Below, piece by piece: positions 1 to 7,973 of a stretch of DNA of 64,000 nt. Below the pieces are notes generated by a model. The model saw only the letters and a program-made list of their open reading frames with translations, was not told where the DNA came from and did no database searches. The stretch spans positions 124,001-188,000 of the forward strand of contig NZ_BLJE01000006.1 of NCBI RefSeq assembly GCF_009811795.1, written 5' to 3'. Position 1 is the first letter of the stretch; every line of letters starts with the position of its first letter. Source of the stretch: Litoreibacter roseus. Lineage in GTDB: Bacteria; Pseudomonadota; Alphaproteobacteria; Rhodobacterales; Rhodobacteraceae. Position numbers and translations under genes: made by a program.

Positions 1-1346
1 CCGATCACTTCGGGGAAGTCGTCTTCCCGCGCCTGAGTGGCGGCGCGGCGGAACTCGGCGTAGCCTGAAATTCGCGCTGTGGAGTCCGCGCTATAGTCAA
101 TGGTTTCAACCTGCATGTCGGTTTCTGTGGCAAGTTCCTCAAGGGTCACGCCGCCGGCAAGAAGGTCGTCAATCGCCTCGACTTCGCCCTCAATGGCACG
201 CCGTGCGCTGTCCAATGAGGTTTCTGCCAGTAACTCGTCCCGCACATCTTCAAACGACCGCGAGGTCGCTTCCAACACCGCGTTGACGCGGTAGAGCGCT
301 GGACCAAAGGAGGTCTCGATCGGATCGGTCAGACCCGGTTCGGTCAGACCAAAAACCGCATCTGCAACCGGGCTCGCCAGATCCGAGCGGGCCACTTCCC
401 CCTGATTGACGTCATTCAGCGTCAGGCCCCGTTCTTCAACCAAGACTTCAAATGTTGTCTCACCCGCCTCAATCCGGGCCTTTGCGTCAGCCGCGGCTTC
501 GACATCAGAGAACCCCAACCGTTCCACCAACCGGCGGGCGGGCTGGCTGTATTCACTTTCCCGATCCTCGTAGATGGCGCGAAGCTCTTCCTCGGGAACG
601 TTGACCTCGGGCAGCAGCATCTCTGGCGTCAGCCATGCGTAGGTGATGCGTCTGATTTCCGGGCGTTCGAACCGGTCGCTGTTCTCCTCGTAGTACTCGG
701 AGAGATCCGCGTCGGTCGGCTCGTCGTTTGGTGTGTCGAGCAAATCGGCGCCGAGCGGGGCCCATGTAAAGCCGCGACGTTCGCCGATGAATTCATAGAG
801 GGTTTGGGCATGGGTTGGGTTTGCCGTCAGCCCGCCTGCGACTGCCTGCTGCAAAAGATCACGCGCGGCGGCGTTGCGCAGATTGTCTTCAAACTCGCGC
901 GGGGTGAGGTTGTTTTGCTGGAGCGCAAATTCATAGGCATCGCGATCAAAACCGCCGCCCGGTCCCTGAAGCTGCGGAACCAGCTCCAGCTGACGCCGTA
1001 CTTCTTCGTCGCCAACGGATAACCCCATCACACGGGTCTCTTCAATTAAGGTGGCGTCCGCAACAAGACGGCTGCGGGCACGCCGGTCGATGCCCAGAGC
1101 CTGAATATCAGCCGCAGAAACAGGCTGTCCGATCTGCTGTTGGGTCAAGGCGATTTCCTGACGCAAGGCCCCCACATACTGATCGACAGAAATCTTTGTC
1201 TGACCGACGGATCCGACGCTGGAGATTGTTCCGCCAAGCCCGCTTGCGCCAAAGCCTGCAAGGCCCAGAATAAGTAGCACAAGGATCACCCAGACAAATG
1301 CTTTGGATGCGCTTTTGCCTTTTGGTTTACCGGTGTCCGTTGCCAT
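1..1346 (-). CDS. PpiD/SurA-like periplasmic peptidyl-prolyl isomerase, C-terminus cut by window edge
   Basis: Membrane-anchored periplasmic foldase that would help outer-membrane and secreted proteins fold. The first 448 codons are visible; the rest lies beyond base 1. The start ATG at 1346 is followed by a short Lys-rich cytoplasmic tail, one membrane segment (about residues 16-36) and then a long charged helical region with the SurA N-terminal chaperone pattern (QTKISVDQYV, then a run rich in Arg, Glu and Gln). A parvulin-like region should follow at about residues 240-350. Family members are about 610-630 residues long, so roughly 170 are missing. It is the last gene visible of a minus-strand run. 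The assignment to the PpiD family rests on architecture and motif memory. Confidence 0.82.
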   Translation of the reverse strand, partial: MATDTGKPKGKSASKAFVWVILVLLILGLAGFGASGLGGTISSVGSVGQTKISVDQYVGALRQEIALTQQQIGQPVSAADIQALGIDRRARSRLVADATLIEETRVMGLSVGDEEVRRQLELVPQLQGPGGGFDRDAYEFALQQNNLTPREFEDNLRNAAARDLLQQAVAGGLTANPTHAQTLYEFIGERRGFTWAPLGADLLDTPNDEPTDADLSEYYEENSDRFERPEIRRITYAWLTPEMLLPEVNVPEEELRAIYEDRESEYSQPARRLVERLGFSDVEAAADAKARIEAGETTFEVLVEERGLTLNDVNQGEVARSDLASPVADAVFGLTEPGLTDPIETSFGPALYRVNAVLEATSRSFEDVRDELLAETSLDSARRAIEGEVEAIDDLLAGGVTLEELATETDMQVETIDYSADSTARISGYAEFRRAATQAREDDFPEVI

Positions 1347-1418
1347 GATCTCGCCTCTCCCACGTGACGGCTTTTACGCCTTGAGGGGTGGTAAACTTTT
1401 GTCCCAGAGGGGGCAAGG

Positions 1419-2594
1419 CTAACTGAGCGTTTCCAGCCGTTTGTAAAGCGTCTCAATCCCGTCCGTGTCAATGTTTGCAAAGGCAATGCGCAAGGTGGCT
1501 GGCCCCGTTGGATCATCGGGGGGCACGAACATCGTTCCCGGCAGGCACAAAACGCCGATGTCACGGACCATGCGTTGCGCCAATAGGTTGGACGCTTGCG
1601 CGAATGGATGTCGCATATAGGCGAAGTATGCGCCGCAGCCATGAAGATGCCAGCCGCGCTCGGTCAAAGCTGGAAACCCGCTTGTGATCGCGTCGCGGCG
1701 GTTCAGGATTTCAGTGCGCTGCTCTGCCACCCATGGCCCAAGATTTTGCATACCCCAAAGCGCTGCCCGTTGGCCCAGCTGGTTTGGACAGATAGTGACA
1801 GTGTCCAGAAACTTTTCGGCCTCCGCCAGCAGGTTCGGGGACGCGATCAAAGCACCAACCCGATGACCGGTCAGGCGGTAGGTCTTCGAGAAGGAATAGA
1901 GGTGGATCAGCGTATCGTCCCAATCGTCTTGGAACAGCGTGTGTGGTGCGCCGTCCCGGCTGTCGAAATCCCGGTAGGTTTCGTCCACGATCAGGGCGAT
2001 GCCACGGGTGCGGCACAGATCGCGAAACTCTGTCAGGACCTCGGCAGGATATTCCACGCCGCCGGGATTGTTGGGGGAAACCAGCGCGATGGCGCGTGTT
2101 CTTGATGTCAGCAAGCGCGCCGCGTCTTCTGCCGAAGGCATCAGGTTTTGATCCGTTGGCAGCGGCACAGCGGTCACGCCGCTCATATCGAGCCACATCT
2201 TGTGATTGAAGTACCAAGGCGTTGGCAGGATCACCTCATCCCCCGGCGCCGCAAGCAAGGCTATGGACGCGGCAAAGGCTTGATTGCACCCTGACGTAAT
2301 TGCGACCTGATCCGTGGAGATCTTGCCACCATATGCAGCGGACCATGTTTCGGCGATCTCGGTGCGCAATGCCTCCAGCCCCAAAACCGGGCCGTATAGA
2401 TGCGTGCCGTCGTCCTCCATCACCATTTCGGCCATCGCCGCCCGCAACGGTGCCGGAGGCGGGTCAACGGGTGCTGCTTGAGACACGTTCAGAAGCGGTG
2501 TGTCGGCGGAGAACTCCACCCCTTCAAGCCAACGCCGCGCCTCCATCACAGGAGGCGCGAAGGTCGCGGCCATGTTCGGGTTCAGGGATGTCAT
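1419..2594 (-). CDS. class I/II pyridoxal-phosphate aminotransferase
   Basis: A 391-residue fold-type I aminotransferase. The PLP-binding set is readable: NNPGG at 175-179, D204 and Y207 in the VDETYRDF stretch, and the Schiff-base lysine K237 in [14 protein letters not shown]. The substrate cannot be told from sequence; aspartate/aromatic-type or a promiscuous transaminase is likely. I chose ATG 2594 rather than the longer frame from 2651, because it forms an ATGA overlap with the stop of the preceding gpt gene, which points to translational coupling. The longer version would add 19 residues that lie inside gpt. Confidence 0.85.
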   Translation of the reverse strand: MTSLNPNMAATFAPPVMEARRWLEGVEFSADTPLLNVSQAAPVDPPPAPLRAAMAEMVMEDDGTHLYGPVLGLEALRTEIAETWSAAYGGKISTDQVAITSGCNQAFAASIALLAAPGDEVILPTPWYFNHKMWLDMSGVTAVPLPTDQNLMPSAEDAARLLTSRTRAIALVSPNNPGGVEYPAEVLTEFRDLCRTRGIALIVDETYRDFDSRDGAPHTLFQDDWDDTLIHLYSFSKTYRLTGHRVGALIASPNLLAEAEKFLDTVTICPNQLGQRAALWGMQNLGPWVAEQRTEILNRRDAITSGFPALTERGWHLHGCGAYFAYMRHPFAQASNLLAQRMVRDIGVLCLPGTMFVPPDDPTGPATLRIAFANIDTDGIETLYKRLETLS

Positions 2595-3091
2595 GTCCCG
2601 CGGTAGGGCTCGACATATTGCAATGCCATGTCCCACGGGAAAAAGATCCACGTGTCCTGCGACACTTCCGTGATGAACGTATCCACCTGCGGACGCCCCT
2701 TTGGTTTGGCGTACACCGTGGCGAAATGAGCCTTGGGATAGATCTCGCGAACAACTTCGAGCGTTTTGCCACTGTCTACGAGGTCGTCGATGATCAGGAT
2801 CCCGGTGCCGTCGCCCATAAGCGTGTCATCGGGCCGCTTGAGAACCTTCGCCTCGGACTGAGTCTGGTTGTCGTAGGATTTGATCGAGATCGTGTCGACC
2901 GTGCGAATGTCCAGTTCCCGCGCAGCGATCATCGCAGGCGCCATGCCGCCCCGCGTGATTGCCACGACTGCGCGCCAAGCGCCATTGTCGGGCCCATGGC
3001 CGTCCAGTCTCCAGGCCAGCGCGCGGCTGTCCCTGTGGATTTGATCCCAACTGATGTGGAAGCCTTTTTCGTGGGGCAGGCGGTCAGTCAT
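2591..3091 (-). CDS. gpt: xanthine-guanine phosphoribosyltransferase
   Basis: Purine salvage enzyme that converts guanine or xanthine plus PRPP to the nucleotide, in the cytoplasm or at the inner membrane face. The 166 residues match the short Gpt family closely in length. The PRPP-binding motif [14 protein letters not shown] is at 97-110, and the KSYD and KPKGRPQVD segments are as in E. coli Gpt. Start ATG 3091 has GAGGAG upstream at a good distance; the longer frame to 3244 has unrelated sequence. The stop overlaps the aminotransferase start (ATGA). The gene sits 10 bases downstream of the LysE gene and probably shares its transcript. Confidence 0.95.
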   Translation of the reverse strand: MTDRLPHEKGFHISWDQIHRDSRALAWRLDGHGPDNGAWRAVVAITRGGMAPAMIAARELDIRTVDTISIKSYDNQTQSEAKVLKRPDDTLMGDGTGILIIDDLVDSGKTLEVVREIYPKAHFATVYAKPKGRPQVDTFITEVSQDTWIFFPWDMALQYVEPYRGT

Positions 3092-3101
3092 CGGAGGCTC
3101 C

Positions 3102-3713
3102 TCAAGGTAGTGCGATGCGGGCGCCAAGCGCCATGACAATGCCGCCGAACAGACGGTCCAGCCAGCTCTTTGCCCGGGCATAGGCTCTGCGTGGTGCCGG
3201 ACGCGAGAACACCAGCGCAAGCGTACAATACCATGTGAATTCAATCGCGAAGATCACAAGTATGATCAGGGCGGCCCACCCAAGCGATGCGTCCGCTGGC
3301 ATGATGCCCGTGAACACCGCCGCGAAATAGGCCAGCGCCTTGGGGTTGGCGATGTTGGTCCAAAGACCAAGGCGGATCAGGGCCAGGGGGCGTTTCACGG
3401 CTGCCGCGGACACGTCCGGCATCGGTTCTTTCGCGTGACGCCAGAGTGTGAACCCGATCCAGATCAGGAACGCTGCGCCCACGATGCGCAATGCGGTTTG
3501 CAAGAATGGTGCGATCTCGAATAGCAAAGACAGCCCGGCCAATGCGGACACCGCCCAGATGACAATTGCGATGGCCAAACCGAGACTGAGCAGAATGCCA
3601 GCGCGCGCGCCATCCGCCGCGGCGGTCTTGATAGTAAGCACGCCTGCCGGCCCAGGGCTCATTGCGATGAGAACTTGCAGACCCATCAACGTCAGAAGTG
3701 CGGCTAGCGTCAC
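3102..3713 (-). CDS. LysE/RhtB family amino-acid exporter
   Basis: Inner-membrane exporter of 203 residues with about six hydrophobic segments and the family hallmark MSPGPAG near residues 18-24. LysE/RhtB proteins export amino acids or their derivatives; the substrate is not predictable here. The start is GTG at 3713, which overlaps the fabI stop as GTGA, so translation is probably coupled to fabI. The pairing with a fatty-acid gene has no obvious functional logic and may only reflect compact gene packing. Confidence 0.9.
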   Translation of the reverse strand: MTLAALLTLMGLQVLIAMSPGPAGVLTIKTAAADGARAGILLSLGLAIAIVIWAVSALAGLSLLFEIAPFLQTALRIVGAAFLIWIGFTLWRHAKEPMPDVSAAAVKRPLALIRLGLWTNIANPKALAYFAAVFTGIMPADASLGWAALIILVIFAIEFTWYCTLALVFSRPAPRRAYARAKSWLDRLFGGIVMALGARIALP

Positions 3714-4513
3714 TTCTCGATATCCGGTGCGTCTACGGCCTTCATGCCGACCACATGATAGCCCGCGTCCACATGAAGCACTTCACCCGTGACCGCGCTG
3801 CCGAGGTCAGACAGGAGGTAAAGCGCCGAGTTGCCAACTTCCTCCTGCGTCACCGTCCGGCGCAAGGGGGCGTTGTACTCGTTCCACTTCAGGATGTAGC
3901 GGAAATCGCCAATGCCAGAGGCCGCAAGTGTCTTGATCGTCCCGGCACTGATCGCATTCACGCGGATGCCGTCCTTGCCCAGATCTTCGGCCATGTACTT
4001 GACGGACGCCTCCAATGCAGCCTTCGCAACACCCATAACGTTGTAATGGGGCATAACTTTCTCGGCCCCGTAATAGGTCAAGGTTAGCAGGGAACCCCCG
4101 TCGGGCATCATCTTTTCGGCTCTTTGTGCAACAGCCGTGAAAGAATAAACCGAAATGTCCATCGACATACGGAAGTTTTCGGGGGATGTATCAACATACC
4201 GACCCCGTAACTCGTTTTTGTCAGAAAAACCAATCGCATGCACGACGAAGTCAAGTTTCCCCCAGTCGGCGGCCAATGTCTCGAACAACGCGTCTATCGA
4301 GGCGGGCGTGCCGACGTCGCACGGCAGCACGTGCTTGGCACCAATACTGTCGGCCAATGGACGTACGCGCTTCAGCAAAGCTTCGCCCTGATAAGAGAAT
4401 GCAAGCTCGGCGCCTTGATCCGCGCAAGCCTTCGCGATGCCCCAGGCAATCGACTTGTCGTTCGCCACGCCCATGATCAGGCCACGCTTGCCTGCCATCA
4501 AACCATTTGCCAT
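3710..4513 (-). CDS. fabI: enoyl-[acyl-carrier-protein] reductase (NADH)
   Basis: Last reductive step of each fatty-acid elongation cycle and the classic triclosan target. The 267 residues belong to the short-chain dehydrogenase superfamily. The FabI-type cofactor region reads GVANDKSIAWGIA (15-27), and the catalytic pair is Y157 and K164 in YNVMGVAK. Start ATG 4513 is preceded by GAGGGG; the frame extends upstream to 4564 without a better site. It is the first gene of the minus-strand run fabI-lysE-gpt-aminotransferase, and the 155-base gap to pdxH must hold two divergent promoters. Confidence 0.96.
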   Translation of the reverse strand: MANGLMAGKRGLIMGVANDKSIAWGIAKACADQGAELAFSYQGEALLKRVRPLADSIGAKHVLPCDVGTPASIDALFETLAADWGKLDFVVHAIGFSDKNELRGRYVDTSPENFRMSMDISVYSFTAVAQRAEKMMPDGGSLLTLTYYGAEKVMPHYNVMGVAKAALEASVKYMAEDLGKDGIRVNAISAGTIKTLAASGIGDFRYILKWNEYNAPLRRTVTQEEVGNSALYLLSDLGSAVTGEVLHVDAGYHVVGMKAVDAPDIEK

Positions 4514-4668
4514 TTCGCCCCTCGGACCCATCTTTATGTTTGGTTTCCGGTCTATGCGAAACAAGTTTGGGCTTCAAGGCGGCGTCGTAGGGTCGAATTG
4601 AATGCAAGGTCGCACTTGTTTCGTGGCAGCGGCTTGGTTGGTGAGATGTTTCGCGTTTTGGGGGTGTG

Positions 4669-5274
4669 ATGAGCGACAGAACTGGCATTTTTGCGGGCGA
4701 AGATCCGTTTGTGATCGTCAAGGATTGGATGGCTGAGGCCGAGGCGTCCGAACCGAATGATCCCAATGCGATCGCTTTGTCGACCGTCGATGATGATGGG
4801 ATGCCTAACGCCCGGATGGTGCTCTTGAAGGGCATCGAAGAGGACGGGTTTGTGTTCTACACCAACTACGGCTCAGTTAAGTCACGTGAATGCGGGACTG
4901 CGGGCAAGGCCGCTTTTGTGATACATTGGAAATCTCTGAGGCGGCAGGTTCGCGTCAGGGGGCACGTGACGAAAGAGGATGGACCTAAGGCGGATGAATA
5001 CTATGCGTCTCGATCGCTGAAAAGCCGGTTGGGGGCCTGGGCTTCCGAGCAGTCCAAACCGATGGCGTCGCGGGCAAGTCTGATGGCCAAAGTTGCGAAG
5101 GTGACTGCGGAACATGGGACGAACCCGGCACGGCCGCCCTTCTGGGGTGGCTTTAAGATCACGCCGGTGGAAATAGAGTTCTGGGCAGACGGTGCATTCC
5201 GCCTGCACGATAGGTTTCGATGGACCCGTCCATCAAAGGATGAAAAGTGGGCAGTATCTCGCCTAAACCCATAG
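4669..5274 (+). CDS. pdxH: pyridoxamine 5'-phosphate oxidase
   Basis: FMN enzyme that oxidises pyridoxine or pyridoxamine phosphate to pyridoxal phosphate, the last step of vitamin B6 synthesis and salvage. The 201 residues are the usual length. Typical segments are [21 protein letters not shown], the [12 protein letters not shown] stretch for FMN/PLP binding, and the C-terminal FRWTR and WAVSRLNP. An alternative GTG start lies one codon earlier at 4666; I prefer the ATG. It is divergent from fabI. Confidence 0.95.
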   Translation: MSDRTGIFAGEDPFVIVKDWMAEAEASEPNDPNAIALSTVDDDGMPNARMVLLKGIEEDGFVFYTNYGSVKSRECGTAGKAAFVIHWKSLRRQVRVRGHVTKEDGPKADEYYASRSLKSRLGAWASEQSKPMASRASLMAKVAKVTAEHGTNPARPPFWGGFKITPVEIEFWADGAFRLHDRFRWTRPSKDEKWAVSRLNP

Positions 5275-5368
5275 GAAAAGCCTGGATTTGGGCGAATACA
5301 GGAAACACTTACTTTCAATGAACGTAAAACCGTGAAACCTTTTTTGAATGTAGCATGACGAGGTTGCC

Positions 5369-5941
5369 ATGGGCAGGCATGGAGGCGTCGATGAATTCGG
5401 CGCAATTCTAATGAACGAAACAACGAGTGTGTCAGAAAGCGATTTCTGTATTGTGGGCCGCGTAAAGTGGTTTGATGCAGTGAAAGGCTTTGGATTTGTC
5501 GTCGCCGATACTGGCGGGCCAGACATCCTTTTGCATGCGAATGTGTTGCGGAATTTCGGACAGGGTTCTGTCGCGGATAACAGCGAGGTTGAGCTTCGGG
5601 TCCAGCAGACAGATCGCGGTTTGCAGGCTGTCGAAGTTCTGTCGCTGACACCGCCGACACTTGACCCAGAAACCAGCGCTTTGCCCATCATGGACGTCAA
5701 CCTTGACGGCATCGGCCTGACACCGGCCCGGGTGAAATGGTTCGACAAGGCAAAAGGTTTCGGCTTCGCAAATGCCTACGGCACGTCTGAGGATATCTTC
5801 CTCCATGTCGAAGTCTTGCACAGATGTGGTCTCGCGGACCTGCAATCCGGTGAAGCCGTGTGCTTGCGGATTGTCGAGGGTGACCGGGGTAAGCTTGCTG
5901 CCGAAGTGCATGCGTGGGATTACGCGACCACCAACACCTGA
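5369..5941 (+). CDS. protein with two cold-shock domains
   Basis: A 190-residue protein with two cold-shock (OB-fold) domains. Domain 1 begins at about residue 30 with RVKWFDAVKGFGFV, and domain 2 at about 119 with ARVKWFDKAKGFGFA; these are the RNP1-like nucleic-acid binding strands. Such proteins bind single-stranded RNA or DNA and act as RNA chaperones. Start ATG 5369 has GAGG five bases upstream; ATG 5411 lacks a good site. The RNP2-like strands are less canonical (DILLHANV and DIFLHVEV, with Leu in place of Phe or Val). It is followed after three bases by the DUF192 gene, probably co-transcribed. Confidence 0.88.
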   Translation: MGRHGGVDEFGAILMNETTSVSESDFCIVGRVKWFDAVKGFGFVVADTGGPDILLHANVLRNFGQGSVADNSEVELRVQQTDRGLQAVEVLSLTPPTLDPETSALPIMDVNLDGIGLTPARVKWFDKAKGFGFANAYGTSEDIFLHVEVLHRCGLADLQSGEAVCLRIVEGDRGKLAAEVHAWDYATTNT

Positions 5942-5944
5942 ACT

Positions 5945-6421
5945 ATGACCTTCAGAATTTCTACGACGGCGACGATCTTTGCGCTGGCTTTTTTATCGGG
6001 GCCAGCGTTTGCGTCTTGTCAGCCGGACCGAGTGTCTTTGAAAGGCGATTGGGGGCAGGCGGACTTTTCTGTCGAGATTGCCGATGAGCCGGACGAGCGC
6101 AGTCTCGGGTTGATGAACCGCCCCGAGATGCCGCAGCAGGCCGGCATGTTGTTCATTTATGAACGCCCGCAAAGCGTCTCATTTTGGATGCGGAACACAT
6201 TGATTCCTTTGGATATGATCTTCATCGATGAAGACGGCCAGGTGCAAAAGGTGCACGAAAACGCCGTTCCGCTGGATGAGACGCCTATTTTTGGGGGGGC
6301 GGACATTCTCGCCGTTCTCGAGATTAACGGGGGGCTGGCCAGCAAACTCGGCATTGCTGAAGGGACCTTGGTGCGCCATCAGGACCTTCCGCAGGACAGC
6401 GCCGCGTGGGCGTGCGAATAA
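5945..6421 (+). CDS. secreted DUF192 domain protein
   Basis: A 158-residue exported protein. It has a signal peptide (about residues 1-24, cleaved after AFA) and then a DUF192 domain with the conserved ERSLGLMNRPEM, GMLFIYE and FWMRNTLIPLDMIFID stretches. The family is widespread and its biochemical role is not established. It starts three bases after the cold-shock gene stop. Two cysteines (near residue 25 and at the C-terminus) could form a disulfide in the periplasm, which is only inference. Confidence 0.85.
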   Translation: MTFRISTTATIFALAFLSGPAFASCQPDRVSLKGDWGQADFSVEIADEPDERSLGLMNRPEMPQQAGMLFIYERPQSVSFWMRNTLIPLDMIFIDEDGQVQKVHENAVPLDETPIFGGADILAVLEINGGLASKLGIAEGTLVRHQDLPQDSAAWACE

Positions 6422-6502
6422 TGCGGCGGCCCATAGTTCAAAAAGCCGTTTTTGCACTTTTCAAACCGCTCAACACTCGCTAGGAACGCCGTCACAGATG
6501 GA

Positions 6503-6579
6503 CGGGGCGTGGCGCAGCCTGGTAGCGCACCTGTTTTGGGTACAGGGGGTCGGAAGTTCGAATCTTCTCGCCCCGACCA
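6503..6579 (+). tRNA. tRNA-Pro (anticodon TGG)
   Basis: A 77-base cloverleaf. The acceptor arms CGGGGCG (6503-6509) and CGCCCCG (6569-6575) pair fully. The anticodon stem CCTGT/ACAGG encloses loop TTTGGGT with anticodon TGG at 6537-6539. The T-arm has the GTTCGAATC loop pattern, and the discriminator A is followed by an encoded CCA (6577-6579). UGG reads proline codons, including CCA and CCG by wobble. Confidence 0.97.
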
Positions 6580-6696
6580 TCTGGTGATTTCCCACACATT
6601 CTCAAAAGATGATGCTACGATACGGCTCATGACCGCAACGTTTGAGCCGTTTGATGGTATCAACGCGAAGCAGTCTGTGACGGGCACAGGGTATTT

Positions 6697-7443
6697 ATGT
6701 CGCTGGATAAGAAATTTTACGACTTTATAAATATCTGCCAACAATCGAATGATGTCCGCGACGTTTGGATGGGGCTTGTCGACTTTCTGTTTTGCCGCGG
6801 CATGAAGATGGTGTCCTACCACCATTACGATCCGCAGCTGGCGGGCGACGCCACGATGATCTACGCCGAGGGGTTTCCCAAGGACTGGGTCAACACCTAC
6901 ATCGCTCAGAAACTCTACCGCATTGATCCGATCCCAGGCCTTGCCGCAACGCGATCTTCGCCTTTTCGATGGTCTGAAATCCGCAAGCTGACGAAGCTGC
7001 TGGAGGATGAAGACAAGTATATGAAGGATCTTGAGGCTGCGGAGCTGGGCGATGGTCTGGCAATGCGTGTCTTCGGACCAAGTCAGCGCACCGGATATGT
7101 GGGCATCGGATTTGGGTCAGATGTGCGCAGCACGCCATCCGCGCTGGATATTCTGGAATTTCAATGTGCGGCCCAGATTGCGCATCTACGCTATTGCGAG
7201 ATTACGACCGAGGAGCGCGAAGAGCGCCCCACGCTCTCGGCCCGCGAACGGGAAATTCTGCAGTGGATCGCACGTGGTAAGAGCAACTCGGTCATTGCTG
7301 AAATTCTCGACCTGTCGCCGCACACGGTTGACACGATGCTGCGTCGGATTTTTGAAAAGCTGGAAGTGTCTGACCGGACGACCGCTGCCATTCGTGGGTT
7401 GGGGGCGGGACTTTTGAACTACGAGCGACTCGGTCGCGACTAG
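6697..7443 (+). CDS. LuxR-type autoinducer-binding transcriptional regulator (solo)
   Basis: A 248-residue regulator. The N-terminal autoinducer-binding domain covers about 1-165 and keeps the family signature around FPKDWVNTYIAQKLYRIDPI (Trp, Tyr and the Asp-Pro that line the acyl-homoserine lactone pocket). A C-terminal LuxR helix-turn-helix begins LSAREREILQWIARGKSN (about 180) and ends near 240. No luxI-type synthase is found in the window, so it is a solo or acts with a distant synthase. The ribosome site AGGG lies upstream of ATG 6697. It stands alone 118 bases after tRNA-Pro. Confidence 0.9.
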   Translation: MSLDKKFYDFINICQQSNDVRDVWMGLVDFLFCRGMKMVSYHHYDPQLAGDATMIYAEGFPKDWVNTYIAQKLYRIDPIPGLAATRSSPFRWSEIRKLTKLLEDEDKYMKDLEAAELGDGLAMRVFGPSQRTGYVGIGFGSDVRSTPSALDILEFQCAAQIAHLRYCEITTEEREERPTLSAREREILQWIARGKSNSVIAEILDLSPHTVDTMLRRIFEKLEVSDRTTAAIRGLGAGLLNYERLGRD

Positions 7444-7761
7444 ATAAGGGGTCAATGTCGCCTTCTTATAGGGCGCCGAACTATATCTGGTGGCGGGTAT
7501 GGCAAAAAAGACAACATCCTGAAGTCGTTAATTCGAATCTCTCGCGGCTTCACGTAAACCACCAATTTCGGCAGATAACCGCCTGCGTTTTTTTCATTTT
7601 TCCCGGACGTGTCTGAGCCTGCTGCAGTTAACACTTCCGAGGATCTGTACAGACCCACCGAGCGGCGTTTTCAGTCAAGTCGGAAAATTGCAAAATCTCG
7701 GTAAAAAATCCGTTGACCCAGAGTGAGCAAATACGTCAAGTTGTGTGGGCTGACGGGTTCG
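7444..7761. other. intergenic region before the nrdJ control region
   Basis: No gene is seen here. It holds a 10-base palindrome TCTGTACAGA (7645-7654), a stretch resembling a tRNA T-arm but without stems (around 7530), and a possible -35 hexamer TTGACC at 7713-7718 whose matching -10 is weak. No convincing terminator follows the LuxR gene. The nrdJ transcript probably begins somewhere in its last 60 bases. Confidence 0.5.
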
Positions 7762-7810
7762 ACACCATATATGGGGTTGCACCCTAGGGACGGGACACAA
7801 AATACCGAAG
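7762..7810 (+). promoter_or_regulatory. two NrdR-type operator boxes upstream of nrdJ
   Basis: Box 1 (7762-7777, ACACCATATATGGGGT) fits the NrdR consensus ACACwATATATwGTGT at about 13 of 16 positions and is a near palindrome. Box 2 (7795-7810, ACACAAAATACCGAAG) keeps the left half well and the right half poorly. Their centres are 33 bases apart, about three helical turns, which is the usual arrangement for the NrdR repressor of ribonucleotide reductase genes. The consensus is known; occupancy here is inferred. Confidence 0.62.
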
Positions 7811-7813
7811 ATG

Positions 7814-7949
7814 ACAGAGCATCGAAAGATGCCGAGCTGTGCTGCTGTTGGCGGTGCAAGCGGTGGAGTTCTGCGCCTGATAAAGGCAGCGGGTCGTGCG
7901 GAGGCAGGCCAAGACGAAAGACATGCGCACCGGCGTTGGACGCCAACGC
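7814..7949 (+). ncRNA. structured 5' leader of nrdJ (candidate cis-regulatory RNA)
   Basis: The leader can fold into several stems. ACAG/CTGT (7814-7817/7837-7840) encloses GCATC-GAAA-GATGC (7819-7832). GCTGC/GCAGC (7841-7845/7886-7890) encloses a GGCG/CGCC stem. GTGCG/CGCAC pairs 7896-7900 with 7926-7930. A perfect 7-bp hairpin GCGTTGG-ACG-CCAACGC spans 7933-7949 just ahead of the start. I do not see the conserved B12 box of a cobalamin riboswitch. From memory, a candidate RNA motif called nrdJ has been described upstream of such genes; I could not compare it. Confidence 0.5.
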
Positions 7950-7973
7950 TACAAAGGATGGGACAACCGTAAG

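Noticed and set aside
7520-7560. tRNA-like T-arm (AATTCGAATC) in the gap before nrdJ
   Set aside because: The flanking stems do not pair and no acceptor or anticodon arm is present.
7730-7800. tmRNA fragment suggested by GGGTTCGAC
   Set aside because: The tag reading frame and acceptor stem of a tmRNA are not found nearby; the motif overlaps NrdR boxes.
7814-7930. Cobalamin riboswitch upstream of nrdJ
   Set aside because: The conserved B12 box and its partner helices are not seen; only a generic folded leader can be supported.
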